From Phycisphaerales bacterium (GTDB lineage Bacteria; Planctomycetota; Phycisphaerae; Phycisphaerales; SM1A02): a DNA stretch of 64,000 nt. Positions 25,900-34,034 of the stretch are shown here, piece by piece. Positions within the stretch are counted from its first letter, which is position 1. Every line of letters starts with the position of its first letter. The notes below the pieces were generated by a model. That model had not been told where the DNA came from. It was given only the letters and a program-made list of their open reading frames with translations, and searched no databases. The stretch spans positions 1 through 64,000 of the forward strand of contig JAQWTL010000019.1 in assembly GCA_029242715.1 (NCBI GenBank), read 5' to 3'. The position numbers were made by a program, and so were the translations under genes.

Positions 25900-26346
25900 C
25901 CCTTCGATCGCGTAGCGAAGCAAGGACACGACCTGTTCAGGTTGACGTGCTACCGCTTGAGCGGCAGCATCGACTTCCTTGAGGGCATGATCGTGCTCTT
26001 CCGGGTGCAGGATGATCAACGGTTTGCCCATGGCGGCGGCCTGCCCTGCATCAAAGGCAGCGTTCCACTGGCGATATTTCTCACCAAAGCGGATGACGAC
26101 CACATCGGCTCTCTGGATGAAGGTCCGGGTACGGATGGCATTCACCGAGGCACCCTTGTGGTCTGTCCAGAAGCTGGATTCTTCTTCACCCAGGATGGCA
26201 ACGCCGCAGCAATCGCTGGAATCGTGGTCTGTCACGGGAGCAACGAAATCAACCGGCAATCCTGCTGCTTCAGCGCCACTGCGAATGCGATCTCGCCAAT
26301 CACTGTGGATCTCGCCACCGAGGTAGACAGTCCAACGTTGACTCAC
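25888..26346 (-). CDS. YtoQ family protein
   Basis: The 152-residue protein resembles Bacillus subtilis YtoQ in length and pattern: VYLGGEIHSDWRDRI at the start, PVTDHDSSD in the middle, ADVVVIRFGEKYRQWNAAFDAG and then GKPLIILHPEEHDHALKE. The fold looks like a nucleoside 2-deoxyribosyltransferase-type Rossmann domain, in which glutamates and an aspartate act on a nucleoside, but YtoQ has no established function. Its ATG overlaps the stop of greA by four bases, so it is co-translated with a transcript-cleavage factor. Confidence 0.85.
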   Translation of the reverse strand: MSQRWTVYLGGEIHSDWRDRIRSGAEAAGLPVDFVAPVTDHDSSDCCGVAILGEEESSFWTDHKGASVNAIRTRTFIQRADVVVIRFGEKYRQWNAAFDAGQAAAMGKPLIILHPEEHDHALKEVDAAAQAVARQPEQVVSLLRYAIEGSLG

Positions 26347-26807
26347 AGCAGTTCCACGATTTCGAAGCGTTTCTCGCCACGAGGCAGGTCGGCTCGAATC
26401 GTCTCACCGAGTCGGGCTTTCATCAGAGCCGTGCCCAGTGCGGAGGTGGGGGTGACCTCGATGCATTCCGGGTCAAAATCACCACTCATGTCACCGACCA
26501 GGCGATAGATCTGTTCCTCACCGCTCTTGACGTCCTTGAGTTTCACCGTGGCTCCGATGAAGACCATGTTTTCGGGCAGATTGGTAGTGTCGGTAACGAT
26601 CGCGGTCGACAATCGTTCTTCAAGCTGCCTGATTCGGGCTTCATTCATGCCCTGGTCTTCGCGGGCGGCATGGTACTCGGCGTTTTCCTTCAGATCGCCA
26701 AGTTCACGTGCTTGGCCGATACGGTCCGAGAGTTCCTTGCGTTGCCGCTGGCGAGTTGCAAGTTCTTCTTCAAGCTTGTCCTTGTCGGCTTGGGTCATGT
26801 AGTCCAT
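26343..26807 (-). CDS. greA: transcription elongation factor GreA
   Basis: The 154-residue protein has the GreA layout. An N-terminal antiparallel coiled coil (residues 1-75) carries RELGDLKENAEYHAAREDQG, whose acidic tip enters the RNA polymerase secondary channel. A C-terminal FKBP-like domain follows (GATVKLKDVKSGEEQIYRLV, then TPTSALGTALMKARLG). GreA stimulates cleavage of backtracked transcripts. The ATG is preceded by GAGAGACAG. It sits between a lipoprotein gene upstream and the overlapping ytoQ-like gene. Confidence 0.93.
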   Translation of the reverse strand: MDYMTQADKDKLEEELATRQRQRKELSDRIGQARELGDLKENAEYHAAREDQGMNEARIRQLEERLSTAIVTDTTNLPENMVFIGATVKLKDVKSGEEQIYRLVGDMSGDFDPECIEVTPTSALGTALMKARLGETIRADLPRGEKRFEIVELL

Positions 26808-26816
26808 TGCTGTCTC

Positions 26817-27254
26817 TCACTTGGATCCAAATTCACCATCCATCGCTGAGGCGGTGGTGTTGTCGTCGGGTTGTATTGTCAGGGACGTCCGGCTCCGGAG
26901 CAATCCGCCTTCACGCACCATGACTGTGAAGGTCATCTCATCAGCCCCTGGGTCCTCTGCGGTATCGACCTGAACACTGATCAGGTCCTCTGATTTGCTG
27001 TTTCCATCACCAATATGGATCTGGGCTGATTCACCACTTCGGCAGATCAGTGTCGGGGCAGAGACGATCTGATCATTGCTGAACTTGGCATTCAGGTGCT
27101 TTGTGATGACGACGTGAACCTGCCACTGATCGCCCTTCAGCGAGGTGGCGGTGACATCTGTTCCCCAGCCTGCAGGGGGGGCACAACTGAAGAGCACTGG
27201 CAGCATGGCCAGTCCCAGAGCAGACATCAAGAATTTTCCGGAGATGTAATTCAT
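26817..27254 (-). CDS. hypothetical lipoprotein
   Basis: From the ATG at 27254 the protein has 145 residues with a lipoprotein leader (LGLAMLPVLFSC) and a beta-rich mature part. That part reads like a single immunoglobulin-type sandwich (GDQWQVHVVITKHL, AQIHIGDGNSKSEDLISVQV, DEMTFTVMVREGG). A GTG four codons upstream is an alternative start. No catalytic motif is visible. It ends nine bases before greA, in the same direction, so the two may be one transcript. Function unknown. Confidence 0.65.
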   Translation of the reverse strand: MNYISGKFLMSALGLAMLPVLFSCAPPAGWGTDVTATSLKGDQWQVHVVITKHLNAKFSNDQIVSAPTLICRSGESAQIHIGDGNSKSEDLISVQVDTAEDPGADEMTFTVMVREGGLLRSRTSLTIQPDDNTTASAMDGEFGSK

Positions 27255-27277
27255 GTTCGGGTTCACATAATGAAGAG

Positions 27278-27301
27278 GTGGGCTTCACCAGCCCACTGGT
27301 G
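27278..27301. promoter_or_regulatory. overlapping inverted repeats in a divergent promoter region
   Basis: GTGGGCT (27278-27284) pairs with AGCCCAC (27290-27296), and the overlapping CACCAG (27286-27291) pairs with CTGGTG (27296-27301). The two hairpins exclude each other. They lie between divergent starts at 27254 and 27333, so the dyad could be an operator or an mRNA switch. No protein or RNA family match is claimed. Confidence 0.3.
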
Positions 27302-27332
27302 GAGGATAGCATCTGAATCCGGAGAACTGAGC

Positions 27333-28322
27333 ATGAGCACAGATGGAACAGCCCCCGACCCACGAGAATCGGCTGCCAAGGCGCCTTTCCTGCTTTCAAC
27401 ATGGTCCTTTGGCCAGCGAGCCAACGAAGCGGCCTGGCCAGCATTGGCTGCTGGTGGATCAGCCATGGAGGCGGTGGAAGCTGTCAGTGTTTTCTGTGAG
27501 GACGATCCGGAGATCGATTCGGTTGGTTATGGGGGCCTGCCTGATCGAGACGGCGAGATGTCCCTGGATGGATGCATCATGGCATCACCACAGCAATGTG
27601 GCAGCGTGTGTGCTCTGAGACGCCACCGTCATCCCGTCACCATTGCACGCCTCGTGATGGAACATACGCCACACATCATGCTGGCTGGTTCTGGAGCAGA
27701 TGAGTTTGCCGATGCTCATGGCCAACCAGTCGAGGAACTTCTGTCTCCAAGGGCCCGAGAGGCGTGGCTCAAGTGGAAGGCGGAGCACCCCGATCAGGCC
27801 CGTGGCATCCGGCCGTTTGATCGTGATCGTGGCGGACAGCTCTTCGCTGCTGGCAGCAATGACGAAGCCCGCTGGAAGGACAAGCATGACACCATCGGTG
27901 TCCTTGCGATTGATGAGCGGGGCAAACTGGCTGGCGCCTGTTCAACCAGTGGAATGCCCTGGAAAGTTCCCGGGCGTGTTGGAGATTCGCCCATCATCGG
28001 CCATGGTCTGTATGTCGATCCGGATGGGGGAGCAGCCGTGGCGACAGGTACTGGTGAACTGGTGATGGCGATCTGTGGAAGTTTCCTGGCAGTCGAGATG
28101 ATGCGTGGAGGTGGAATGCCGCGTGATGCCATCATGGAAGTACTCAACAGAATTGCTCGCCGGGATGATCTGGCATCTGAGCATCAACTTGCGATCATTG
28201 CATTGCGTCCAGATGGACACTGGGCCTCCGGGGCTCTTCGTCCTGGTTTCAGGCTGGCTGCCAGCGATGCTGGCGGGCATCAGTTGCTGGAACCGGAGAT
28301 GGTGCTGTTTCCTGAATCCTGA
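27333..28322 (+). CDS. glycosylasparaginase/isoaspartyl peptidase (Ntn hydrolase)
   Basis: From an ATG preceded by GGAGAAC the protein has 329 residues and no signal peptide. It fits the N-terminal-nucleophile asparaginase-2 family. STWSFGQRANEAAW is near the start and IDSVGYGGLPD marks the alpha chain. The autocleavage site is at the aspartate-threonine of KHDTIGVLAID, which frees the catalytic Thr, and the substrate pocket lies in SGMPWKVPGRVGDSPIIGHG and GTGELVM. The family cleaves GlcNAc-Asn or isoaspartyl bonds. The W-F and GRVGDSP segments favour the glycosylasparaginase branch. It is a cytoplasmic catabolic enzyme by prediction. Confidence 0.87.
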   Translation: MSTDGTAPDPRESAAKAPFLLSTWSFGQRANEAAWPALAAGGSAMEAVEAVSVFCEDDPEIDSVGYGGLPDRDGEMSLDGCIMASPQQCGSVCALRRHRHPVTIARLVMEHTPHIMLAGSGADEFADAHGQPVEELLSPRAREAWLKWKAEHPDQARGIRPFDRDRGGQLFAAGSNDEARWKDKHDTIGVLAIDERGKLAGACSTSGMPWKVPGRVGDSPIIGHGLYVDPDGGAAVATGTGELVMAICGSFLAVEMMRGGGMPRDAIMEVLNRIARRDDLASEHQLAIIALRPDGHWASGALRPGFRLAASDAGGHQLLEPEMVLFPES

Positions 28323-28376
28323 ACATTTGCTGACTGCTGACACGGACCCTCTCATGCGTGCTACATTCATTCTGCC

Positions 28377-29351
28377 ATGACGCAACCCGCAGAGATTGGC
28401 AAGGCGGATCGATTTGCCGCCATTGATGTCGGAAGTAATAGCGTCAAGCTTTCAATTGCGATCAGAGGCACCGGTAAACGGCCAGATCTCATTGACACAG
28501 CTCGGGTCGTGACACAACTGGGTCAGCATGCCGGAAAGGACGGGAGGCTGGACCCGGACGCCGTGGAACGGACGGCGGTCGCAATTGCAAAATTGTCAGA
28601 TGAAGCCAGGTCACAGGGCGCTACCGTGATCCGTTCTGTTGCTACCAGTGCAGCACGTGAAACACCTGATGGTGATCAGTTCAAGAGTCGGGTTGAAGAG
28701 TTGTCAGGAATCGATCTGGAAATCATTTCCGGTGAACGCGAGGCAGATCTCATCTTCCAAGCCGTTTCATCACACCACATCGTGGACGATCGCTCCAGCC
28801 TGGTGTTCGACACCGGTGGTGGGAGCACCGAGATCATTCTGGCGATGAACAATGAAGTCAAGCACAGAGGATCTTTCCCGATAGGCGCTCTGCGCCTGGC
28901 TGAGCGGTTTGAGGCCATGGGGCGTACCAGTGGGAAGGTTGCATCCGCTATCCGATCACATGTCAGGGAGATGGTGGAGGGCATCAGGGAGAAGGCAGGT
29001 GATGCGAGTATCGCCGTCGGCACTGGCGGTACATGCACAGCTTTGGCATTGCTTGACATCGGTCCATTGCCGATCCCAAAGAGTGGCAAGCCTCCAGCAA
29101 TCCTTCGTGAGAATCACACCATGGCCAGGGAGACGGTCGAAGAGACGTTGACATGGCTCAGGAAGATGGATCTCGCAGAACGCAAGGAAAAGACGGGTCT
29201 GCGGACACGTCGTGCCGAAATCATTGTCGCGGGTGCCTGCATCGTTGCAGAACTCATGACTGTTTTCGACATGGAATGGGTCGCGATGCTTGACGTCGGT
29301 CTGCGTGACGGGCTTCTACTGGAAATGATTCAGCAGTCTGACCCGTCCTGA
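28377..29351 (+). CDS. Ppx/GppA-family phosphatase
   Basis: The 324-residue protein has the actin-like ATPase fold of exopolyphosphatase/GppA. AAIDVGSNSVKLSIA is phosphate loop 1, TSAARETPDG follows, then the catalytic ISGEREADLIF and the second phosphate loop VFDTGGGSTEII, and later AVGTGGTCTALA. It is short (E. coli GppA and Ppx are about 500 residues), lacking the C-terminal HD-like domains. Members remove phosphate from polyphosphate or from pppGpp, so a role in phosphate storage or the stringent response is likely. It is 54 bases downstream of the glycosylasparaginase gene. Confidence 0.88.
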   Translation: MTQPAEIGKADRFAAIDVGSNSVKLSIAIRGTGKRPDLIDTARVVTQLGQHAGKDGRLDPDAVERTAVAIAKLSDEARSQGATVIRSVATSAARETPDGDQFKSRVEELSGIDLEIISGEREADLIFQAVSSHHIVDDRSSLVFDTGGGSTEIILAMNNEVKHRGSFPIGALRLAERFEAMGRTSGKVASAIRSHVREMVEGIREKAGDASIAVGTGGTCTALALLDIGPLPIPKSGKPPAILRENHTMARETVEETLTWLRKMDLAERKEKTGLRTRRAEIIVAGACIVAELMTVFDMEWVAMLDVGLRDGLLLEMIQQSDPS

Positions 29352-29366
29352 ACCTGATTTCGACAA

Positions 29367-30260
29367 TCACAGTCGCCGAGTGAGTGCCTGGCTCAATGCA
29401 ATGGCGGCGGCTGGGGCATGTCTGAAAAACAAAGAGGGTTCCACCAGTTCGACCTCATTGACCAGATGCGTGTCACCGTTCTGAAGGAGGTCAACGCGGG
29501 CATACAGAGGAGATATGCCATCATGTTCACCGGTCCATCCGGGATGGGCCTTGATGACATCCATGACATTCTCAGCGAGATCTCTTGCTGGACCGGTGTC
29601 CGTGCCAGGATGATCCGTGGCGCCGAAATCATCCTGAACACGATAGTCCCCTGGAGTCGGAATCTTCTGGACGGCATGTGACCATTTGCCATCAATGAAA
29701 ATCCCAGACCATTCACCTTTGGTTTCAACCTGTTCAAGGTAAGGCTGGACCAGCATGCTCTGGTGCAGGAGCATCTTGTCGAGGTGTTCCTGGGCAGCGC
29801 GCAAGCTTTCGGTTTCATGATCGAATCGCATGGTGCCAAATGCTGTTGCTCCGACGAGGGGCTTGATGAAACCGCGAGGCCAGCCTTCATTCGTGAGAAT
29901 GCTGTCCAGGCCTACTGGTGTTCCTTGCTCCAGCCAGCATGTCGGAACAATGGGAATCTGTTGTGATTCCAGATCCTGCAGGTAGGACTTTCGGGTATTC
30001 CATTGAATGGTCTGCATGGGATTAAAGAGTCTGGTGAGAGAACTCACGGTGCTGGCCCATTCAAGGAATCGCTCTAATTGTTGAACGTAATCCCAGGTAG
30101 TCCTGATGAGGCAGGCGTCGTATGCGGCCCAGTCGACAGTTTCATCCGTCCAGATCTCATGGGAGAAATCGATCCCAAGGGTCACGAGGGCATCATGCAG
30201 TGGGGCGTCATCGACTTCCCAATCAGGAAGTGAGCTACATGTGGCGATTGCAAGTCGCAT
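29367..30260 (-). CDS. ATP-grasp domain protein (glutathione synthetase-like)
   Basis: The 297-residue protein matches a RimK/glutathione-synthetase-like ATP-grasp family. The N-terminal half (DACLIRTTWDYVQQLERFLEW) leads into a pre-ATP-grasp segment. The ATP-binding lysine lies in WPRGFIKPLVGATAFGT, SMLVQPYLEQV follows, and the metal-binding end is ARVDLLQNGDTHLVNEVELVEPSLFF. These enzymes join a carboxylate to an amine or thiol using ATP. No partner gene identifies the substrate. It diverges from the second FLYEF MFS gene, whose start lies about 60 bases away. Confidence 0.8.
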   Translation of the reverse strand: MRLAIATCSSLPDWEVDDAPLHDALVTLGIDFSHEIWTDETVDWAAYDACLIRTTWDYVQQLERFLEWASTVSSLTRLFNPMQTIQWNTRKSYLQDLESQQIPIVPTCWLEQGTPVGLDSILTNEGWPRGFIKPLVGATAFGTMRFDHETESLRAAQEHLDKMLLHQSMLVQPYLEQVETKGEWSGIFIDGKWSHAVQKIPTPGDYRVQDDFGATDHPGTDTGPARDLAENVMDVIKAHPGWTGEHDGISPLYARVDLLQNGDTHLVNEVELVEPSLFFRHAPAAAIALSQALTRRL

Positions 30261-30323
30261 GGTTCAGGCATGGTACCTCTTCATACGAAACAGCCAGCCC
30301 ATCGCTACACTCTCCAGATCACC

Positions 30324-31655
30324 ATGACGGCTCCTGTCCCTGCTTCCATCGATTTGCATAACACCTTTCCGGGTGGTCGATTCAAGGCCTGGATAGCGTG
30401 GTCGATGCCAGCACTCTTCTTCCTGTATGAATTCATGATCCGGGTGACTCCTGGTGTCATCGAGGGAAATCTTCAGGAACAGTTTCATGCCAGTCCAGGC
30501 ATGCTCGGCTTCCAGATGAGTCTCTACTACTACGCATACGCCCCGATGCAGTTGATCGTGGGAGTCCTGCTTGACCGCTTCGGGGGCCGAAGCCCGATGG
30601 CCATTGCGGCCATGATCTGCGGTGCGGGTTGTCTGCTCTTTGCCGTTTCGACGGGACTCTATGGGCTGGGCGGTGCGAGATTCCTGATGGGATTCGGTTC
30701 GGCCTTTGCCTATGTTGGAACTGTTTATATCGCCGCAATCTGGTTTCCTGGTGGTCGTATCGCACTGCTTTCAGGTGTGACAGCAACGCTTGGCATGCTG
30801 GGGGCGGTCTCGGCGGAAGCGCTTCTGGGTTTTCTACTGGAAGTCGTGACCTGGAGCCAGGCGTTTGACATCTTTGCTGTTTCAGCGGTGGTCATTGCTC
30901 TTTTGATGTGGATACTTGTTCCAAAGAGTCCCGACTGGTATCTGTCACAGGTTGCCAAGGCGCGAGAGAAGCATGGGGCGAGTCTGCTTTCAGGATTCAA
31001 GTGTGTCGTCCGAAGCCGGCAGACGTGGCTTCTGGCCTTCGTGACCGCGATCATCTACCTGCCGATCGGTACCTTTGCAGCCTTGTGGGGTGTTCGTTAT
31101 CTGGAAGTCGTCATGGGTTTCAGTACTACCAACTCCGGCCCTGCTGTTTCGATGATGTTCGTTGGACTCGGGATCAGTGGTCCGTTGATTGGATGGCTTT
31201 CGGATCGTCATTGCTATCGAGCGATCTATCTCAAGATCGGAACAGTGATGGGGCTGTTGTGTTCTGGGGGTTTGTTGCTGTTGCCATCGGGAAATGACTG
31301 GGCGGTCTACGCTCTGTTGTTCATGCTGGGCGCCTCCTCTGGCACCGTGATCCTGGCGTTTCCTCTGGCCATGGAGCACAACCCCAGCCACAGTCGTGGC
31401 ACGGCCATGACATTCGTCAATTTCATGCAGATGATCTGTGCAGGTTTCGGGCAGTGGGTGGTCGGGATCCTTCTGGACTCGGCCTCCGAAGGAGGCAAGC
31501 AGGTCCATTCAGTCGATCCTGGTGATTTCCGTCAGGCCTTCCTGATACTGCCAGTTTCTCTGCTGATCGGGGTTTTCTTGGCCTTCTTCCTCAAAGATGC
31601 CCCTCGAGGGGCTGTCCACGAGTCTGCCGTGGACTCTGCACCACTTGCTGATTGA
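30324..31655 (+). CDS. MFS transporter, FLYEF subfamily (copy 2)
   Basis: From the ATG at 30324 the protein has 443 residues; an ATG at 30270 is a possible longer start. There are twelve hydrophobic segments. PALFFLYEFMIRVTPG and YYYAYAPMQLIVGVLLDRFG nearly repeat the same places in the protein at 4.1-5.4 kb, and GWLSDRHCYRA is the second-half loop. The two copies probably arose by gene duplication or both stem from a large lineage family. The substrate is unknown. Confidence 0.85.
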   Translation: MTAPVPASIDLHNTFPGGRFKAWIAWSMPALFFLYEFMIRVTPGVIEGNLQEQFHASPGMLGFQMSLYYYAYAPMQLIVGVLLDRFGGRSPMAIAAMICGAGCLLFAVSTGLYGLGGARFLMGFGSAFAYVGTVYIAAIWFPGGRIALLSGVTATLGMLGAVSAEALLGFLLEVVTWSQAFDIFAVSAVVIALLMWILVPKSPDWYLSQVAKAREKHGASLLSGFKCVVRSRQTWLLAFVTAIIYLPIGTFAALWGVRYLEVVMGFSTTNSGPAVSMMFVGLGISGPLIGWLSDRHCYRAIYLKIGTVMGLLCSGGLLLLPSGNDWAVYALLFMLGASSGTVILAFPLAMEHNPSHSRGTAMTFVNFMQMICAGFGQWVVGILLDSASEGGKQVHSVDPGDFRQAFLILPVSLLIGVFLAFFLKDAPRGAVHESAVDSAPLAD

Positions 31656-31729
31656 CTTCGCCTCGCAAGGCATCACAATGAATCGGGTGGGGCCTGCCCT
31701 GCAGATTTCATGAGAGAAAGGTGTCACTC

Positions 31730-33229
31730 ATGGCCCTCGTCAGCCTCCCATACAAGTTGCTTTCACCTCTGTTGGCCGCCATGACTGCCACGATGTCCCT
31801 TGCTGGGGAGTCTCGGCTGGTGCCAATTGAAGCAAGGTTGGATTCAATTGATGTCCTCTCGATCACCCATGCCCCGTCCAGTCCGGAGGCGACCGTGACC
31901 ACTCGTCGGGCACTTGCTCGTGGTGGATGCCCTCCGGAAACATATGCATTGACGGACTCAGATTTCGGGCCAGGCCAATATGTTTTGCAAGCTGGTTTCG
32001 AGCAGGGTGAAAGTGCTGCGATCTCCTTCTCGCTTCCTGCCCAGGCTTTTCCCGCGAAGCTGGATCTTGCAGAGATCCTCTTTGCAACTTTCAATGCGAC
32101 CGTTCAAACAACGACTGAATGGTCGATCAGGGTCTATTCAGGCACGCCTGACACAGGTGTCTTGGTAGCGAGTTATTCTTCGGACGATGTGACTCTGCCT
32201 CACCTGGTGATGCCACCGGGAACCAACGGAACGATCATCGCCTTCGGCATCGATCCCAGTGATCCGAAGCAGATCTACATTCCCGATAACGGAAGCGGTG
32301 AGGTCACGATCGCCTTCAGGATTGATGCGCATAACGCCCCGGGCAACCCCTGCCTGGCACCACCAAATGAAAACATGAATGCGTTTCCGACCACTGATAC
32401 CAGTGGACTGCAGTTTCCAGGAGGCAACTGGCTGGATCTTGTCGATGGCGCATTCTGTGTCTGTGGTTCGGGCTGGAAGTCATTTCAGCAGTTGCCATCT
32501 TTATGTCGCCCGAGCGGTGACTGGGTGATTCGAGCGACCTTGACGCCATTCGACTGCGAGGCCGCGATGGGCGCCTGCTGCAACTCTGATGGCACCTGTG
32601 ATGACTTGACTGCAAGCGAATGTGCCGTTGTCGAGGGTGATTACCAGGGTGAAGGAACGGCGTGTGCCGATGACCAGTGTCCCGAGCCGACCGGTGCCTG
32701 CTGCGTATCCTCGACAGGTGAGTGTGTAGATGCCTCTGAAGCATTATGTGATGCCTTCTCAGGCAGTTGGCTGATAGGCCAGGCCTGTGCAGATGTTGTC
32801 TGCTTCCCAATTGGGGCCTGTTGTCTGCTGGATGGCTCATGCGTTCCGGATTCGACACCCGAATCTTGCACCGCATTCGATGGTACGTTCCAAGGTGATG
32901 CCACTGAGTGTGATGTTGTCGAGTGTCCTGAACCACAGGGATGGTGCTGTACCAAATCGGGCGATTGCTTTGAGCTCACCGAGGCAACGTGCAATGCATT
33001 TGGCGGTTCATGGGGCGGAATTGGATCAGGCTGCTCTGATGCGGATGCCTGTGAAGAGAGCCCGGACTGCCCGGGTGACACCACGGGAGACGGCGTTGTC
33101 GATGTTAATGATGTCCTGGATGTCCTCGCCAATTATGGTGGCAGTGGAAGCAACGGTGATGCTGATGGCGACGGAGACATCGATGTTGACGACATCCTCG
33201 AAGTCATCAACGGCTGGGGTGATTGCTGA
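31730..33229 (+). CDS. secreted GACC-repeat protein with dockerin tail
   Basis: The 499-residue protein starts at an ATG with GAGAAAGG upstream and has a signal peptide (LLAAMTATMSLAG). The first 280 residues are beta-rich (PGQYVLQAGFEQGESAAISF) without a recognised family. Four cysteine-rich units of about 37 residues follow, beginning GACCNSDGTC and ending with a GWCC unit. Two dockerin loops (DTTGDGVVDVNDVL, DADGDGDIDVDDIL) close the protein at NGWGDC. The cysteine units match those of the left-edge protease. It is probably extracellular, and the repeats may bind another surface protein. Confidence 0.82.
   Translation: MALVSLPYKLLSPLLAAMTATMSLAGESRLVPIEARLDSIDVLSITHAPSSPEATVTTRRALARGGCPPETYALTDSDFGPGQYVLQAGFEQGESAAISFSLPAQAFPAKLDLAEILFATFNATVQTTTEWSIRVYSGTPDTGVLVASYSSDDVTLPHLVMPPGTNGTIIAFGIDPSDPKQIYIPDNGSGEVTIAFRIDAHNAPGNPCLAPPNENMNAFPTTDTSGLQFPGGNWLDLVDGAFCVCGSGWKSFQQLPSLCRPSGDWVIRATLTPFDCEAAMGACCNSDGTCDDLTASECAVVEGDYQGEGTACADDQCPEPTGACCVSSTGECVDASEALCDAFSGSWLIGQACADVVCFPIGACCLLDGSCVPDSTPESCTAFDGTFQGDATECDVVECPEPQGWCCTKSGDCFELTEATCNAFGGSWGGIGSGCSDADACEESPDCPGDTTGDGVVDVNDVLDVLANYGGSGSNGDADGDGDIDVDDILEVINGWGDC
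32570..33052 (+). repeat. four tandem GACC-type cysteine repeats (protein level)
   Basis: Four consecutive units of about 36-40 codons start GACCNS, GACCVS, GACCLL and GWCCTK. Each carries six cysteines with similar spacing and a G-(S/T/D)-(W/F/Y) step before the fourth or fifth cysteine. The DNA units are diverged, so the repeat is visible mainly in the protein. The same unit occurs three times near the left edge of the window. Confidence 0.65.
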
Positions 33230-33251
33230 GCGTGTGAGAACCGGACAGCGG

Positions 33252-34001
33252 TCAATCTGAATCTGGAGACGCATTCACAGGTTCAAGTGATCTCAGTCGG
33301 CCATTTGCAATACCAAGGGCTTCTTCGGAGAGATCGATGCCAACTCCGCGGCGCCGAGTTCGCTTTGCGGCAACGATTGTTGTTCCTGAGCCGCAGAAGG
33401 GATCCAGCACCAGCCCATCCTCCGGGCAGCAGGCCTGGACCAGGAGTTCAAGCAGTGCCATGGGCTTCTGTGTTGGCCAGCCGGTGCGTTCATGGGCCAT
33501 GTTGTTGATTGACGGGATGTCCAGGACATCTGTTGCCTTCTTCAACTGGCCTTTCAGCCTTTGACTGGTGGCGGGCACCATGGGTGCCTTGAAGAAATAA
33601 TTCGGGCTCTTTGCATAGAACAGGATGTCATCGTGCTTTCTGGCGAAGCGCCGTGGCGAGGAGCCACCCAGTCCATACCGCCAAATCAGGTGATTCACGA
33701 AGGCATCGGGCCCGAGCAATTCATCCAACAGTACTCGCAGATGGTGGACTTGCCGCCAGTCGCAATGCACGAGAATCGATCCATCAGGATGAAGGTGTGT
33801 CAGGATCGCTTCGATACGAGGTCGCATGAAGTCCATGTACAGGCTGGCATCTTCAAGGCGATCCTCGAAGGCAGCCCCATCACGGCCTTCCATCTTACGC
33901 CCAACTCCAAACGGCGGATCCAGATAGGCCAGGTCTGCATTCAGGGTGTCTATTCCACCCAGAACGTCAAGACAATCACCGTGATGGAGTACAGGATCCA
34001 C
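33252..34001 (-). CDS. orphan DNA N6-adenine methyltransferase, beta class
   Basis: The 249-residue protein has the motif order of beta-class amino-methyltransferases. Catalytic motif IV (YLDPPFGVG) comes first, a target-recognition region follows (LIWRYGLGGSSPRRFARKHD), then GWPTQKPMALLELL, and the AdoMet-binding motif I (LDPFCGSGTTIVAAKR) is near the C-terminus. DPPF favours N6-adenine over N4-cytosine as target. The start is a GTG; an upstream in-frame ATG is blocked by a TAG. No restriction enzyme or specificity gene is nearby, so a solitary regulatory or replication-linked methylase is likely. The recognition sequence cannot be read from the protein. Confidence 0.85.
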   Translation of the reverse strand: MDPVLHHGDCLDVLGGIDTLNADLAYLDPPFGVGRKMEGRDGAAFEDRLEDASLYMDFMRPRIEAILTHLHPDGSILVHCDWRQVHHLRVLLDELLGPDAFVNHLIWRYGLGGSSPRRFARKHDDILFYAKSPNYFFKAPMVPATSQRLKGQLKKATDVLDIPSINNMAHERTGWPTQKPMALLELLVQACCPEDGLVLDPFCGSGTTIVAAKRTRRRGVGIDLSEEALGIANGRLRSLEPVNASPDSD

Positions 34002-34034
34002 GGTTCGATGCTATCGCATGTTTCGGTGCTGTGT

